Shown here piece after piece: positions 18,329-27,604 of a DNA stretch of 64,000 bases (its first letter is position 1; every line of letters starts with the position of its first letter). The notes below the pieces were generated by a model, which was not told the origin of the DNA, ran no database searches, and saw nothing but the letters and a program-made list of their open reading frames with translations. The position numbers and the translations under genes were made by a program. The stretch comes from Saprospiraceae bacterium UBA2365. GTDB taxonomy: Bacteria > Bacteroidota > Bacteroidia > Chitinophagales > Saprospiraceae. The stretch is taken from positions 6,391 to 70,390 of the forward strand of contig DDTL01000069.1 of the NCBI GenBank assembly GCA_002344345.1, given 5' to 3'.

Positions 18329-19639
18329 GTGAGCAAATACTTCAAAGACATTCATGAAATTCAGTATGAAGGAAAGAATTCTAAAAACCCTTTAGCTTTC
18401 AGATGGTATAATGAAAAAGAAAAAATCGGAGGAAAAACGATGAAAGATCATTTTCGTTTTGCCGTTGCTTACTGGCATAGCTTCTGCGGGAACGGGAGTG
18501 ATCCCTTCGGCGATCCTACCAGACCGATGACCTGGTTAAATGCCAGCGATCCTTATCAAAAAGCAAAAGATAAAATGGATGCAGCATTTGAATTTATTTC
18601 AAAACTGGGTGTTCCATATTATTGTTTTCATGACGTTGACCTCATCGAAGAAGGTGATTCTGTAGCTGAATATGAAAAAAGGATTCAGTTCATCACTGAC
18701 TATGCCCTGGAAAAGCAAAAAGAAAGCGGGATCAAACTACTTTGGGGCACAGCCAATCTTTTTTCTCACCCGAGATACATGAATGGGGCAGCCACCAATC
18801 CGGACTTCCGCGTGGTAGCCCGAGCAGCCGTTCAGATCAAAAATGCACTGGATGCAACGATCAAACTGGGCGGAGAAAACTATGTTTTTTGGGGAGGTAG
18901 GGAAGGATACTTGTCTTTACTCAATACAAACGTTAAAAAAGAGCTGGATCATCTCGCCGGATTTTTACACATGGCCAGGGAATATGGGAGAAAAAACGGT
19001 TTTAAAGGTACTTTCCTGATCGAACCTAAACCAATGGAACCTTCCAAACATCAATATGATTATGACGCTGCCACTGTGTTGGGATTCCTCCGGGAATATG
19101 ATTTGCTGGATGATTTTGCACTCAATCTTGAAGTAAATCATGCTACTTTGGCGGGTCATACAATGGAACACGAAATGACAATAGCAGCAAAAGCCGGTAA
19201 ACTGGGCAGCATGGATGCCAACCGCGGAGATTACCAGAATGGCTGGGATACAGATCAGTTTCCGATAGATATTCATGAATTAACCCAGATCATGATGGTG
19301 TTTCTGGAAAGCGAAGGTTTCAAAACAGGCGGGATCAATTTTGATGCTAAAATTCGTAGAAATTCCTCAGATCCCGAAGATCTGTTCATTGCACATATCT
19401 CCGGAATGGATGCTTTTGCCCGGGCTTTGGTCATTGCTGACAAGATCCTGAATGAATCTCCCTATCTGCAGAAAAAACAAGCCAGGTACAGCAGTTTTGA
19501 TTCTGGTGATGGCACCCTGTTTTCCAATGGTATGCTGACTTTGGAGCAATTAGCAGCGATCGGATCATCCGTAGGTGAACCGGACAAGATCAGCGGAAAG
19601 CAGGAGTGGTTCGAACAGTTGATTGCCATGTATATTTAA
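18329..19639 (+). CDS. xylA: xylose isomerase
   Basis: 436 residues from a GTG start 14 bases after xylB. Interconverts D-xylose and D-xylulose. It aligns in register with class II enzymes: catalytic His101 in FHDVD, the WGGREGY signature (about 191), metal ligand Glu232 in [14 protein letters not shown], and the later Asp/His ligands in [22 protein letters not shown] and [11 protein letters not shown]. Length and spacing are those of functional enzymes. With xylB, the symporter and GH3 it forms a xylose uptake and use unit. Confidence 0.97.
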   Translation: MSKYFKDIHEIQYEGKNSKNPLAFRWYNEKEKIGGKTMKDHFRFAVAYWHSFCGNGSDPFGDPTRPMTWLNASDPYQKAKDKMDAAFEFISKLGVPYYCFHDVDLIEEGDSVAEYEKRIQFITDYALEKQKESGIKLLWGTANLFSHPRYMNGAATNPDFRVVARAAVQIKNALDATIKLGGENYVFWGGREGYLSLLNTNVKKELDHLAGFLHMAREYGRKNGFKGTFLIEPKPMEPSKHQYDYDAATVLGFLREYDLLDDFALNLEVNHATLAGHTMEHEMTIAAKAGKLGSMDANRGDYQNGWDTDQFPIDIHELTQIMMVFLESEGFKTGGINFDAKIRRNSSDPEDLFIAHISGMDAFARALVIADKILNESPYLQKKQARYSSFDSGDGTLFSNGMLTLEQLAAIGSSVGEPDKISGKQEWFEQLIAMYI

Positions 19640-19823
19640 GGGAAATTAATCAGTGGGTAAGCTGATTAGTCTTTTAGTGTGAAACATTTGAACGTGAATA
19701 TTGAGTAAAAGACACTAAAAATTGTGTTGGAACTTCAAATATTGACCCCGGGCATAACTCACAGGCTAAAAGACTTATAACCAAAAGACTATCAAACTAA
19801 ACAAATACAAAAACTTATAACAT

Positions 19824-21449
19824 ATGCAACTACTGGATACTTTTGATTGGATAGTTATTGGCATTTATTTTGCCATACTGTTTGGATTGGCCATTTGGGT
19901 CATCAGACAAAAAACCGACAATACCGAAGAGTACTTCCTTGCTGGAAGGAATATAGGGTGGTTTGTGATCGGAGCATCGATCTTTGCCTCCAATATTGGT
20001 TCAGAACATATTGTCGGACTGGCAGGGACAGGCGCTGCAGGCAAATTTCCATTGATCATCTATGAACTACACGCATGGATCGTATTGATGATGGGCTGGG
20101 TGTTCCTTCCTTTTTATGCCCGTAGCGGTGTGTTTACCATGCCGGAATTTTTGGAAAAAAGATTTGACGAGCGTTCCAGAAGGTTTCTGTCGATCATTTC
20201 TCTGGTTGCCTATATCCTGACTAAGGTTTCTGTGACCATTTATGCGGGAGGAATCGTCGTTTCAGCTCTTTTAGGCATTGAATTCTGGACAGGTGCACTG
20301 GCTACAGTCATTTTGACCGGATTGTATACCGTTTTGGGTGGCATGAGAGCTGTGGTTTATACAGAAGCACTGCAGACGGTAGTTCTGGTGGTAGGGGCGG
20401 CAACACTGACCATTATGGGGTTGGATGCCGTCGGTGGTTGGGGCGTAATGAGGGATGAACTGGGCCCACAGTTTTTCAATATGTGGCGGTCTGCCTCAGA
20501 TCCTGAATTTCCCTGGCCTTCGCTTTTTATCACCAGTACGGTGGTAGGTATCTGGTATTGGTGCACAGATCAGTATATAGTTCAAAGAGCGCTGGCCGCT
20601 AAAAATCTCAAAGAGGGTCGGAGAGGCACCATTTTCGGTGCATTGCTTAAATTAATGCCTGTATTTTTATTTCTGATCCCTGGTGTGGTCGCACTGGTGC
20701 TCAAACAAAGAGGTGAATTGAACTGGGAGCGCTCGGACGAGGCCTTTGCAACCCTTTTGACTGTTATTTTACCAAGTGGAATGCGCGGTTTGGTAGCTGC
20801 CGGTTTATTGGCGGCATTGATGAGTTCACTGGCTTCTGTTTTCAATTCCAGTTCAACATTGTTTACCATAGATGTTTATAAGAAAAAGTATCCTCAATCA
20901 TCAGAAAAGAAACTTGTAATGGTAGGCAGAATAGCCACGGTTGCTGTTGTGATCGCAGGCATCATCTGGATACCGATCATGTCCAACATTTCAGGCGTAC
21001 TATATGAATATCTCCAATCAGTTCAGGCATATATCGCTCCTCCCATCACGGCTGTTTTCCTGCTGGGTATCTTTTTGCCAAGAATCAACAGCAACGGAGC
21101 TTATGCTACTCTGGTTGGCGGATTCTTATTGGCTGGTCTCAGGATCAGCCTGGAAGTTTTTTCAAAAAACGGATCCATTCCTGAAGGAGGATTTTTCTAT
21201 AATCTGGGCATGATGAACTTCCTTCATTTCGGAGTGATTTCATTGGTAATTTCGCTAGCCATCGCGGTCATAGTCAGTATGTTCTCTCCGGCGCCAACGT
21301 TGCAAAAAGTACGAGGACTGACTTTCAACACAATGACTAAAGAACAGATCCATGAAAATAAAAACAGTTTCAATTGGGTAGATATTGCGGCAACGATATT
21401 TATTCTATCCATTGTTGCATTTGTGATGATCTATTTCAATGGAAAATGA
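19824..21449 (+). CDS. sodium/sugar symporter (SSS family)
   Basis: 541 residues with about 14 transmembrane segments, in the inner membrane. SGLT-like motifs: DNTEEYFLAGRNIGWFVIGA, SNIGSEHIVGLAGTGAAGK near residues 50-70, and the YWCTDQYIVQRALAAKN block near 246. Such proteins import monosaccharides with sodium; position between xylA (184 bases) and a GH3 glycosidase suggests xylose or a xylan-derived sugar. The spacer to xylA lacks a clear promoter. Confidence 0.93.
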   Translation: MQLLDTFDWIVIGIYFAILFGLAIWVIRQKTDNTEEYFLAGRNIGWFVIGASIFASNIGSEHIVGLAGTGAAGKFPLIIYELHAWIVLMMGWVFLPFYARSGVFTMPEFLEKRFDERSRRFLSIISLVAYILTKVSVTIYAGGIVVSALLGIEFWTGALATVILTGLYTVLGGMRAVVYTEALQTVVLVVGAATLTIMGLDAVGGWGVMRDELGPQFFNMWRSASDPEFPWPSLFITSTVVGIWYWCTDQYIVQRALAAKNLKEGRRGTIFGALLKLMPVFLFLIPGVVALVLKQRGELNWERSDEAFATLLTVILPSGMRGLVAAGLLAALMSSLASVFNSSSTLFTIDVYKKKYPQSSEKKLVMVGRIATVAVVIAGIIWIPIMSNISGVLYEYLQSVQAYIAPPITAVFLLGIFLPRINSNGAYATLVGGFLLAGLRISLEVFSKNGSIPEGGFFYNLGMMNFLHFGVISLVISLAIAVIVSMFSPAPTLQKVRGLTFNTMTKEQIHENKNSFNWVDIAATIFILSIVAFVMIYFNGK

Positions 21450-21559
21450 TAGAAGCCCGATATTTGGATTGTTAGCTTAAGAGAAAATTAGAAAGCGTTT
21501 TTTAGCAATATTTAGCCTTGTTCAATGCAAAAAAGGTTCAATTAATTCAAACTGCAGGT

Positions 21560-24178
21560 ATGAAAAATCTGGTCATTTTAATCATTTTACTGATTTCTCA
21601 AATATACGGTTTCTGCCAAACCGAACAAAAAATTCCCTTTTGGGATCATTCCATGACTTTTGAAAAAAGGGCTGAAGATTTGGTTTCGCGTCTTAGTCTG
21701 GACGAAAAGGTTCAGCAATTAATGAACCATGCTCCGGCGATCGAACGATTTGGAATTCCGGCTTATGACTGGTGGAATGAAGTGCTACACGGCGTGGCAA
21801 GGACACCTTTCCATACAACTTCCTTTCCTCAGGCCATCGGGATGGCAGCAACCTGGGACACCGCATCCCTTAAACTTATGGCACATTATGCTGCACTCGA
21901 AGGAAGAGCTGTTCATAACCGTGCAATAGCTCTCGGCAGGACCGGAGAACGATATATGGGATTGACATACTGGACCCCAAACATCAATATTTTCCGTGAT
22001 CCTCGTTGGGGTCGTGGTCAGGAAACTTACGGAGAAGATCCTTTTTTGACCGGCAAACTGGGTGCAGCTTTTGTCCGGGGACTCCAGGGAGACGATCCGA
22101 AGTATTTAAAAGCTGCGGCCTGTGCCAAACATTTCGCTGTCCATAGTGGCCCGGAACCAACCAGACACTCAGATAATATCTATCCTTCTGCTTATGATCT
22201 TTGGGACACTTATCTGCCTGCCTTTAAAGAACTGGTGACAAAAGCCAATGTAGAAGGTGTGATGTGTGCCTATAACGCATTTCGCGGACAACCTTGTTGT
22301 GCCAGCGATGAATTGATGCAACAAATCCTTAGACAGCAATGGGGATTTGAGGGTTATGTCACCAGTGACTGCTGGGCATTGAATGATTTTTTTACGTATC
22401 ACAAAACCCATCCGGACAAAATACACACAGCAGTAGATGCATTGGTCCATACTACGGATGTGGAATGTGGCAAAGATATTTTTCTTTCACTTTCGGAAGC
22501 AGTCAGGTCCGGTTTGGTTCCCGAGTCGCAGATAGACAGCGCCTTATACCGTCTGTTCATGACACGATTAAAACTCGGTATGTTTGACCCAAAGGAAATC
22601 GTTCCGTATGCGATGATCCCGGACGAGGTGATCGAATCGCCAGCGCACCGTGACCATGCAGTGAAAATGGCCAGCCAATCAATTGTTTTGCTTAAAAATG
22701 ATCACAACACCTTACCACTCAGCAAAAATTTGAACAAAATTGTCGTTTTCGGACCCAATGGCGATAACAGAATTTCCATATTAGGGAACTATAACGGCAC
22801 GCCTTCCGATCCCATATCTGTTGTGAACGGGATGAGGAGGAAACTGAAAGAGACGGAGGTGATATTTGAACAGGCAGTAAATTTTACCAATGATACCCTG
22901 TTGGTTTCGGACGAATTTTCCAGCTGGTTGGATATGAATGGTTTTCACGGATTTAAGATAGATTTTTACAACGATAGGAACTTGTCCGGTGATATTGTCC
23001 AAAGTATGTATGTCCGGAACATTAATTTTTTCTGGACAGATGGACAATCTCCTGCCAAAGAGGTAAACAGCAATTATTTTTCTGCAAGGATGACCTCTTT
23101 TCTGAAAACAAACGCTGATCAACCGTTTTATTTCAATATTGAAGCTGACGATGGCTACAGGATATGGATCAATGATTCATTGTATGTGAACGCCTGGGAA
23201 CGGAACCCTGGGGGCGCTCAACAATTTTCATTTGTTGCCCGGGCAAATTCAACCAATAAGATCGTTATAGAGTATTACCAGACTGAAGGCAATGCAATGA
23301 TCCGCTTCATGAGTGGTCATTATCAAAAAACGGATTTCGATGCGATCATTCAGCAATATGCCGATGCCGATGCTTTTATTTTTGCAGGCGGTATTTCTCC
23401 TCAACTGGAAGGTGAAGAAATGACCGTTCATTCTCCCGGATTCACTGGCGGAGACCGAACTACCATCGCTTTGCCGGAAATCCAGTCCAGCTTTCTTTCA
23501 AAGCTCACAAAAAGCGGCAAACCTGTTGTTTTTGTCATGATGACAGGTAGTGCATTGGCAATTCCTGAGGAGGACAAAACCGTTCCTGCGATCATCAATG
23601 CCTGGTATGGAGGTCAGGCTGCGGGTACGGCTATTGCGGATGTGCTGTTCGGCGATTACAATCCGGCAGGAAGATTGCCTCTGACATTTTATAAATCGGA
23701 TAAGGATTTGCCTGATTTTAAAGATTATAGCATGTCCAACAGGACTTACCGATATTTTAAGGGAGTACCGCTGTATCCTTTTGGATATGGATTGAGTTAT
23801 ACTACTTTTGAATATAAAAATCTGAAAGTCAGTGGCCGCGTGACCAAAGGAAATGATGTTACTATACAGGCAATGGTTAAAAATACGGGCAATTTTGATG
23901 GTGAAGAGGTAGTCCAATGTTATATTTCTCACAAAAACGGAACATTCCTGAAACCGATCAGGGCGTTGAAGGGTTTCCGAAGAATTTTTTTGAAAGCGGG
24001 AGAAAGCCAATTGATCACTTTTGTGCTCACACCGGAAGATCTAAGTATTGTTTCGGATAAGGGCGAATTGTTTCAGCCTGAAGGAGAGATAACGGTCAGT
24101 GTTGGCGGCGGCCAGCCGGATATCCCCGGAAAAACAAGTAGCAACGTGCTCACAACGCGAATATCAGTCAACAGGTAA
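21560..24178 (+). CDS. secreted GH3 glycosidase with PA14 insert, probable beta-xylosidase/glucosidase
   Basis: 872 residues from Met at 21560 (MKNLVILIILLISQIYGF), chosen because it begins a good signal peptide. GH3 N-terminal barrel with nucleophile Asp270 in GYVTSDCWAL; the second GH3 domain holds the likely acid/base in LEGEEM (Glu617-Glu620). Between the halves of the second domain lies a PA14 module (about 450-600, KIDFYNDRNLSG..., ADDGYRIWINDSLY). A fibronectin III-like domain closes the protein (about 770-870). The opening WWNEVLHGVAR motif is common in xylan-active GH3 enzymes. It completes the xylose locus by releasing monosaccharide outside or in the periplasm. No T9SS tail is seen. 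Confidence 0.92.
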   Translation: MKNLVILIILLISQIYGFCQTEQKIPFWDHSMTFEKRAEDLVSRLSLDEKVQQLMNHAPAIERFGIPAYDWWNEVLHGVARTPFHTTSFPQAIGMAATWDTASLKLMAHYAALEGRAVHNRAIALGRTGERYMGLTYWTPNINIFRDPRWGRGQETYGEDPFLTGKLGAAFVRGLQGDDPKYLKAAACAKHFAVHSGPEPTRHSDNIYPSAYDLWDTYLPAFKELVTKANVEGVMCAYNAFRGQPCCASDELMQQILRQQWGFEGYVTSDCWALNDFFTYHKTHPDKIHTAVDALVHTTDVECGKDIFLSLSEAVRSGLVPESQIDSALYRLFMTRLKLGMFDPKEIVPYAMIPDEVIESPAHRDHAVKMASQSIVLLKNDHNTLPLSKNLNKIVVFGPNGDNRISILGNYNGTPSDPISVVNGMRRKLKETEVIFEQAVNFTNDTLLVSDEFSSWLDMNGFHGFKIDFYNDRNLSGDIVQSMYVRNINFFWTDGQSPAKEVNSNYFSARMTSFLKTNADQPFYFNIEADDGYRIWINDSLYVNAWERNPGGAQQFSFVARANSTNKIVIEYYQTEGNAMIRFMSGHYQKTDFDAIIQQYADADAFIFAGGISPQLEGEEMTVHSPGFTGGDRTTIALPEIQSSFLSKLTKSGKPVVFVMMTGSALAIPEEDKTVPAIINAWYGGQAAGTAIADVLFGDYNPAGRLPLTFYKSDKDLPDFKDYSMSNRTYRYFKGVPLYPFGYGLSYTTFEYKNLKVSGRVTKGNDVTIQAMVKNTGNFDGEEVVQCYISHKNGTFLKPIRALKGFRRIFLKAGESQLITFVLTPEDLSIVSDKGELFQPEGEITVSVGGGQPDIPGKTSSNVLTTRISVNR

Positions 24179-24189
24179 AAACCAACTTT

Positions 24190-24765
24190 TCAGGGTTGAT
24201 TGGCCATATTGACCTGTTCTATCAGCATTTGCCATGGATTTGCGGCGTTGTCATATTCATATAAACGGTATTTTTTGATCAATCCGATCAGGATTTCTGC
24301 ATACCTCGCGTCTGTAGCATATCCGCAATCTTTCAGACCTTTTGCCCATGCATTATAATCATTCATATCCAATTGAAACAAAGCATTATATCTGCTGGAT
24401 GACCTTAGAAAATTAGATCGATCTACATAGGATTCTACAACAGTATCATACGCCCTGAAACACGATTGTACCAATTCACCTTTTTTGTTGAAATCATCAT
24501 CATAATGCATATAAGTCTGTCCTTTCCAATAGGATTTGCATTTGATCCCAAAATGGTTATTGGCGTTTTTTGCCAATGGGCTGGCTCCGGCATTGGACTC
24601 ATGCAAAGCCTGTGCCAGTGTTATGCTGGCAGGAATTCCCGATCTGTACATCTCTGCAATGGCCAAATCCTTATACTGGCTTACATAATCCAGTTTTCTC
24701 ACATCCTCAGCATTATAGGTATTCAGCGTTAAAGAAGATATCAGTAGAATTAATATCAAATTCAT
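24190..24765 (-). CDS. secreted glucosaminidase (GH73-like, FlgJ C-domain type)
   Basis: 191 residues with a signal peptide (MNLILILLISSLTLNTYNA). One glucosaminidase domain: YKDLAIAEMYRSGIPASITL, catalytic-Glu block AQALHESNAG, NNHFGIKC, CFRAYDTVVESYVDRSNFL, and LKDCGYATDARYAEILI. It should cut the glycan chain of peptidoglycan. No LysM domain is present. It converges on the GH3 gene with an 11-base gap and has a long empty region upstream. Confidence 0.92.
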   Translation of the reverse strand: MNLILILLISSLTLNTYNAEDVRKLDYVSQYKDLAIAEMYRSGIPASITLAQALHESNAGASPLAKNANNHFGIKCKSYWKGQTYMHYDDDFNKKGELVQSCFRAYDTVVESYVDRSNFLRSSSRYNALFQLDMNDYNAWAKGLKDCGYATDARYAEILIGLIKKYRLYEYDNAANPWQMLIEQVNMANQP

Positions 24766-25480
24766 CGAGTTTAAGTATTAAATTAATTATCCACAAGTTC
24801 TAAACATTCTGTACAAAACTTCCTCATTTTTACCATAGAAAACCAACAGCCATACTCAAAAACCTGTACCATCAGCTTTTGCATATTGACCAGGACTTGC
24901 TAAAAACAGTAACAATTATTTTTGTAGTCAGTAACCAGAGAATACAAAAATAACTCCGTCAAAACCTTATGCCGGCACTAAATGAATTGTTGCCGGCGCG
25001 ATTCAAAATCCATAGTACCCCTGCGCATTCCTCTGTTGATCAAAGATATGACGAGGGTTCATCAGCAGGCAGTAACTTAAGATCAAGTCATTTTTTCCAT
25101 AGAAACATGTCGTTGTCTTGTCCATCTCATGCAAATGCCTTGCCATTAACATGCAGGAACAAAATTCGTGCCAGTACATCGAAAATTAATGTTCCATTCC
25201 TTCCGATACACATGTTAAATCGTATAAATGTTTGATAATAAATTGATTTTCAATTAATTAAATGTTTAATAAATATTAAATTTGTTTTTGAACCAGAGAT
25301 GAATTTTAGACTATTTTCATTGTATGCTCTAACATTTTCACATAATCCCTTTATTTGCCCAGGGTGGAATCGATATCTAATGTCTGACCTCTGCCTAAAA
25401 AAAGCAAAAATTCATATTGCAATCCTTTTTTTTGTCATTACTTTGTAGCCTTATTTTTTTGAGCATTATCCACATCTAAA
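24766..25480. other. 715-base divergent spacer without a convincing gene
   Basis: Between the glucosaminidase and the PurF-like gene. It holds a perfect 11-base inverted repeat (TTATTTTTGTA at 24916-24926 and TACAAAAATAA at 24943-24953) and AT-rich sequence near 25200-25290. An 88-codon frame at 24969-25235 has no coding look. No tRNA or known RNA motif recognised. Confidence 0.5.
25417..25445 (+). promoter_or_regulatory. probable promoter of the PurF-like gene
   Basis: TTG at 25417-25419 and TTACTTTG at 25438-25445, with 18 bases between. The second element differs from TAnnTTTG at one position. RNA would start near 25452, 29 bases before the ATG. Confidence 0.42.
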
Positions 25481-27376
25481 ATGAGTGATCCAATAAAACA
25501 CGAGTGCGGTCTGGCATTCATACGACTTCGTAAACCATTTGAATACTACTACCATAAATATAAAACTCCTTTTTACGGTCTCCAAAAATTGCAGCTTCTG
25601 ATGCAAAAACAGCGTAACAGAGGTCAGGATGGTGCCGGCATCGTTTCGGTAAAAATTGATCCTACCCCGGGAAACACCTACATCGACCGGGAAAGAACCA
25701 ACCAATCGAACTACATACAGATACTTTTTGATGGTATTTATCAAAAATTTACTGAGCTTGGTCATAAGAAGCAACAAGACATCGAATTTCTGAAAAACAA
25801 TCTGCCTTTTATGGGCGAAGTGCTGATGGGACACCTTCGATATGGCACACATGGCAGCAATTCCATCAAAAATGTCCATCCTGTTCTGCGCAAAAACAAC
25901 TGGATGCCCCGGAATCTGGCGCTTGCCGGCAATTTTAACCTGACCAACGTAAGCGAGTTATTTGATGAACTCATCTCTTATGGTCAGCATCCTCATATGA
26001 TGTCCGACACCATAACGATTTTGGAAAAAATTGGACATTTCCTCGATCTGGAAGTAGAGAAACAATTCAGAAATTTTAAATCGGAGAATTATAATACGCA
26101 GACCCTTTCAGCAAAAATCAGCGAGCACCTCGATATCGGGGAAATCCTTTCAAAGGCAAGCAAAAGCTTTGACGGGGGTTATGTAATCGGTGGAATCATC
26201 GGCAACGGAGATGCATTTATTTTGAAAGACCCTTCAGGGATCAGACCTGCCTTTTATTATTATGACGATGATATCGTGGTGGCTGCATCCGAAAGACCTG
26301 CCATCCAAACCACTTTTGATGTGAAGGTAGAAGATATTAAACCTTTAGGAAGAGGAAATGCACTGATCGTCAAAAGTAACGGGAATGTTCAGGAAGTCTC
26401 TGTCAATCCTGCTGCAGAGAACAATGCATGTTCATTCGAAAGGATCTATTTCTCCCGTGGAACCGATAGGGATATCTACCTGGAGCGTAAAGAGTTGGGA
26501 AGAAAGCTGACGAACAAAGTGCTGAACGCCATCAACCATGATTTTGAGAATACCGTTTTTTGCCATATCCCCAATACCGCAGAAGTCGCCTTTCGCGGGC
26601 TGGTAGAAGGCATGAACTGCGCTTTAAATCAAATTAAAACGGATCAGATCCTCACCTTGGGTCAACAACCGGACAAGCAGGCTTTAATTTCCGTACTGAA
26701 TAGCAAACTGCGGATTGAAAACCTGGTAGTGAAGGATGCAAAAATGAGGACTTTTATTTCTGATACCAATACCAGAGGTGAACTGGTGTCGCATGTTTAT
26801 GATGTCACTTACGGCATTGTCCGGGATCACTTCGATACCCTGGTGCTGATCGATGATTCCATTGTGAGGGGAACAACACTGAAAGACTCCATCATCAGTA
26901 TTATTTCACGTCTGGCGCCCAAAAAGATCCTTATTCTGTCCTCTGCACCACAGATCAGGTATCCTGACTGTTATGGTATTGATATGTCCAGAATGAATGA
27001 ATTCGTAGCGTTCAATGCCCTGCTCAATTTGCTGGCAAGAGACGGTAAAGAAAACTTACTGACTGTTTGTTATGAAAAATGTAAAGCCCAGGAAAACATA
27101 CCTTTTGATGTTCCCGTTGAAAACTATGTGAAAGCGCTGTACGCTTCTTATACGGATGAAGACATATCTGCTGAAATTGCCAGAATCGTCACCCCTGAAA
27201 GTGTTTCCATCCCGGTTGAGGTGATCTTCCAGACGGTGGAAGACCTGAAAAGTTGTATGCCCGATCATCCCGGCGTTTGGTATTTTTCCGGAGATTTTCC
27301 CACAAAAGGCGGCACCCGTGTAGTCAACCGCGCTTTTGTCAATTTCATGGAAAACAAAAACGAACGGGCATATTGA
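25481..27376 (+). CDS. amidophosphoribosyltransferase-like protein, long Bacteroidota form
   Basis: 631 residues versus about 470-510 for ordinary PurF. Class II glutamine amidotransferase at the N-terminus: MSDPIKHECGLAF puts the nucleophile Cys at position 9 after a short propeptide, with NRGQDGAGI and GHLRYGTHG. A type I phosphoribosyltransferase domain follows with the PRPP loop TLVLIDDSIVRGTTLKDS (about residue 450). Between them is an added region (CHIPNTAEVAFRGLVEGMN and the following 80 residues), and there is a C-terminal extension. The expected reaction is PRPP plus glutamine to 5-phosphoribosylamine for purine synthesis. Whether it is the only PurF of the cell, or a paralogue, cannot be seen here. 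Confidence 0.85.
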   Translation: MSDPIKHECGLAFIRLRKPFEYYYHKYKTPFYGLQKLQLLMQKQRNRGQDGAGIVSVKIDPTPGNTYIDRERTNQSNYIQILFDGIYQKFTELGHKKQQDIEFLKNNLPFMGEVLMGHLRYGTHGSNSIKNVHPVLRKNNWMPRNLALAGNFNLTNVSELFDELISYGQHPHMMSDTITILEKIGHFLDLEVEKQFRNFKSENYNTQTLSAKISEHLDIGEILSKASKSFDGGYVIGGIIGNGDAFILKDPSGIRPAFYYYDDDIVVAASERPAIQTTFDVKVEDIKPLGRGNALIVKSNGNVQEVSVNPAAENNACSFERIYFSRGTDRDIYLERKELGRKLTNKVLNAINHDFENTVFCHIPNTAEVAFRGLVEGMNCALNQIKTDQILTLGQQPDKQALISVLNSKLRIENLVVKDAKMRTFISDTNTRGELVSHVYDVTYGIVRDHFDTLVLIDDSIVRGTTLKDSIISIISRLAPKKILILSSAPQIRYPDCYGIDMSRMNEFVAFNALLNLLARDGKENLLTVCYEKCKAQENIPFDVPVENYVKALYASYTDEDISAEIARIVTPESVSIPVEVIFQTVEDLKSCMPDHPGVWYFSGDFPTKGGTRVVNRAFVNFMENKNERAY

Positions 27377-27604
27377 ATGTTATGATCTTTCAGTCATTCC
27401 ATTCCGGATCAGGGGAATAATTATCCTTTAGTGTTAAACATGGAATAACCGGTGCTTCACCAAAAACTCAGAACCGGAGGGTTCAAATATGGGTTGCCCC
27501 TGGTTTCAACCCGGTGGATCTGATTGAAAATGTTTGTTTTTTATTGTAAATCAATACATTAAATTTCAGATCTGAGCACCACAATTTATCAAAAATGAAT
27601 GTAT

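Noticed and set aside
24969..25235. 88-codon open frame in the spacer before the PurF-like gene
   Set aside because: Composition is unlike neighbouring proteins, no signal or motif, no start context; kept as non-coding.
27491..27512. GGGTTG/CAACCC hairpin between the PurF-like and MscS genes
   Set aside because: Six-base arms with a ten-base loop and no T tract; too weak to call a terminator.
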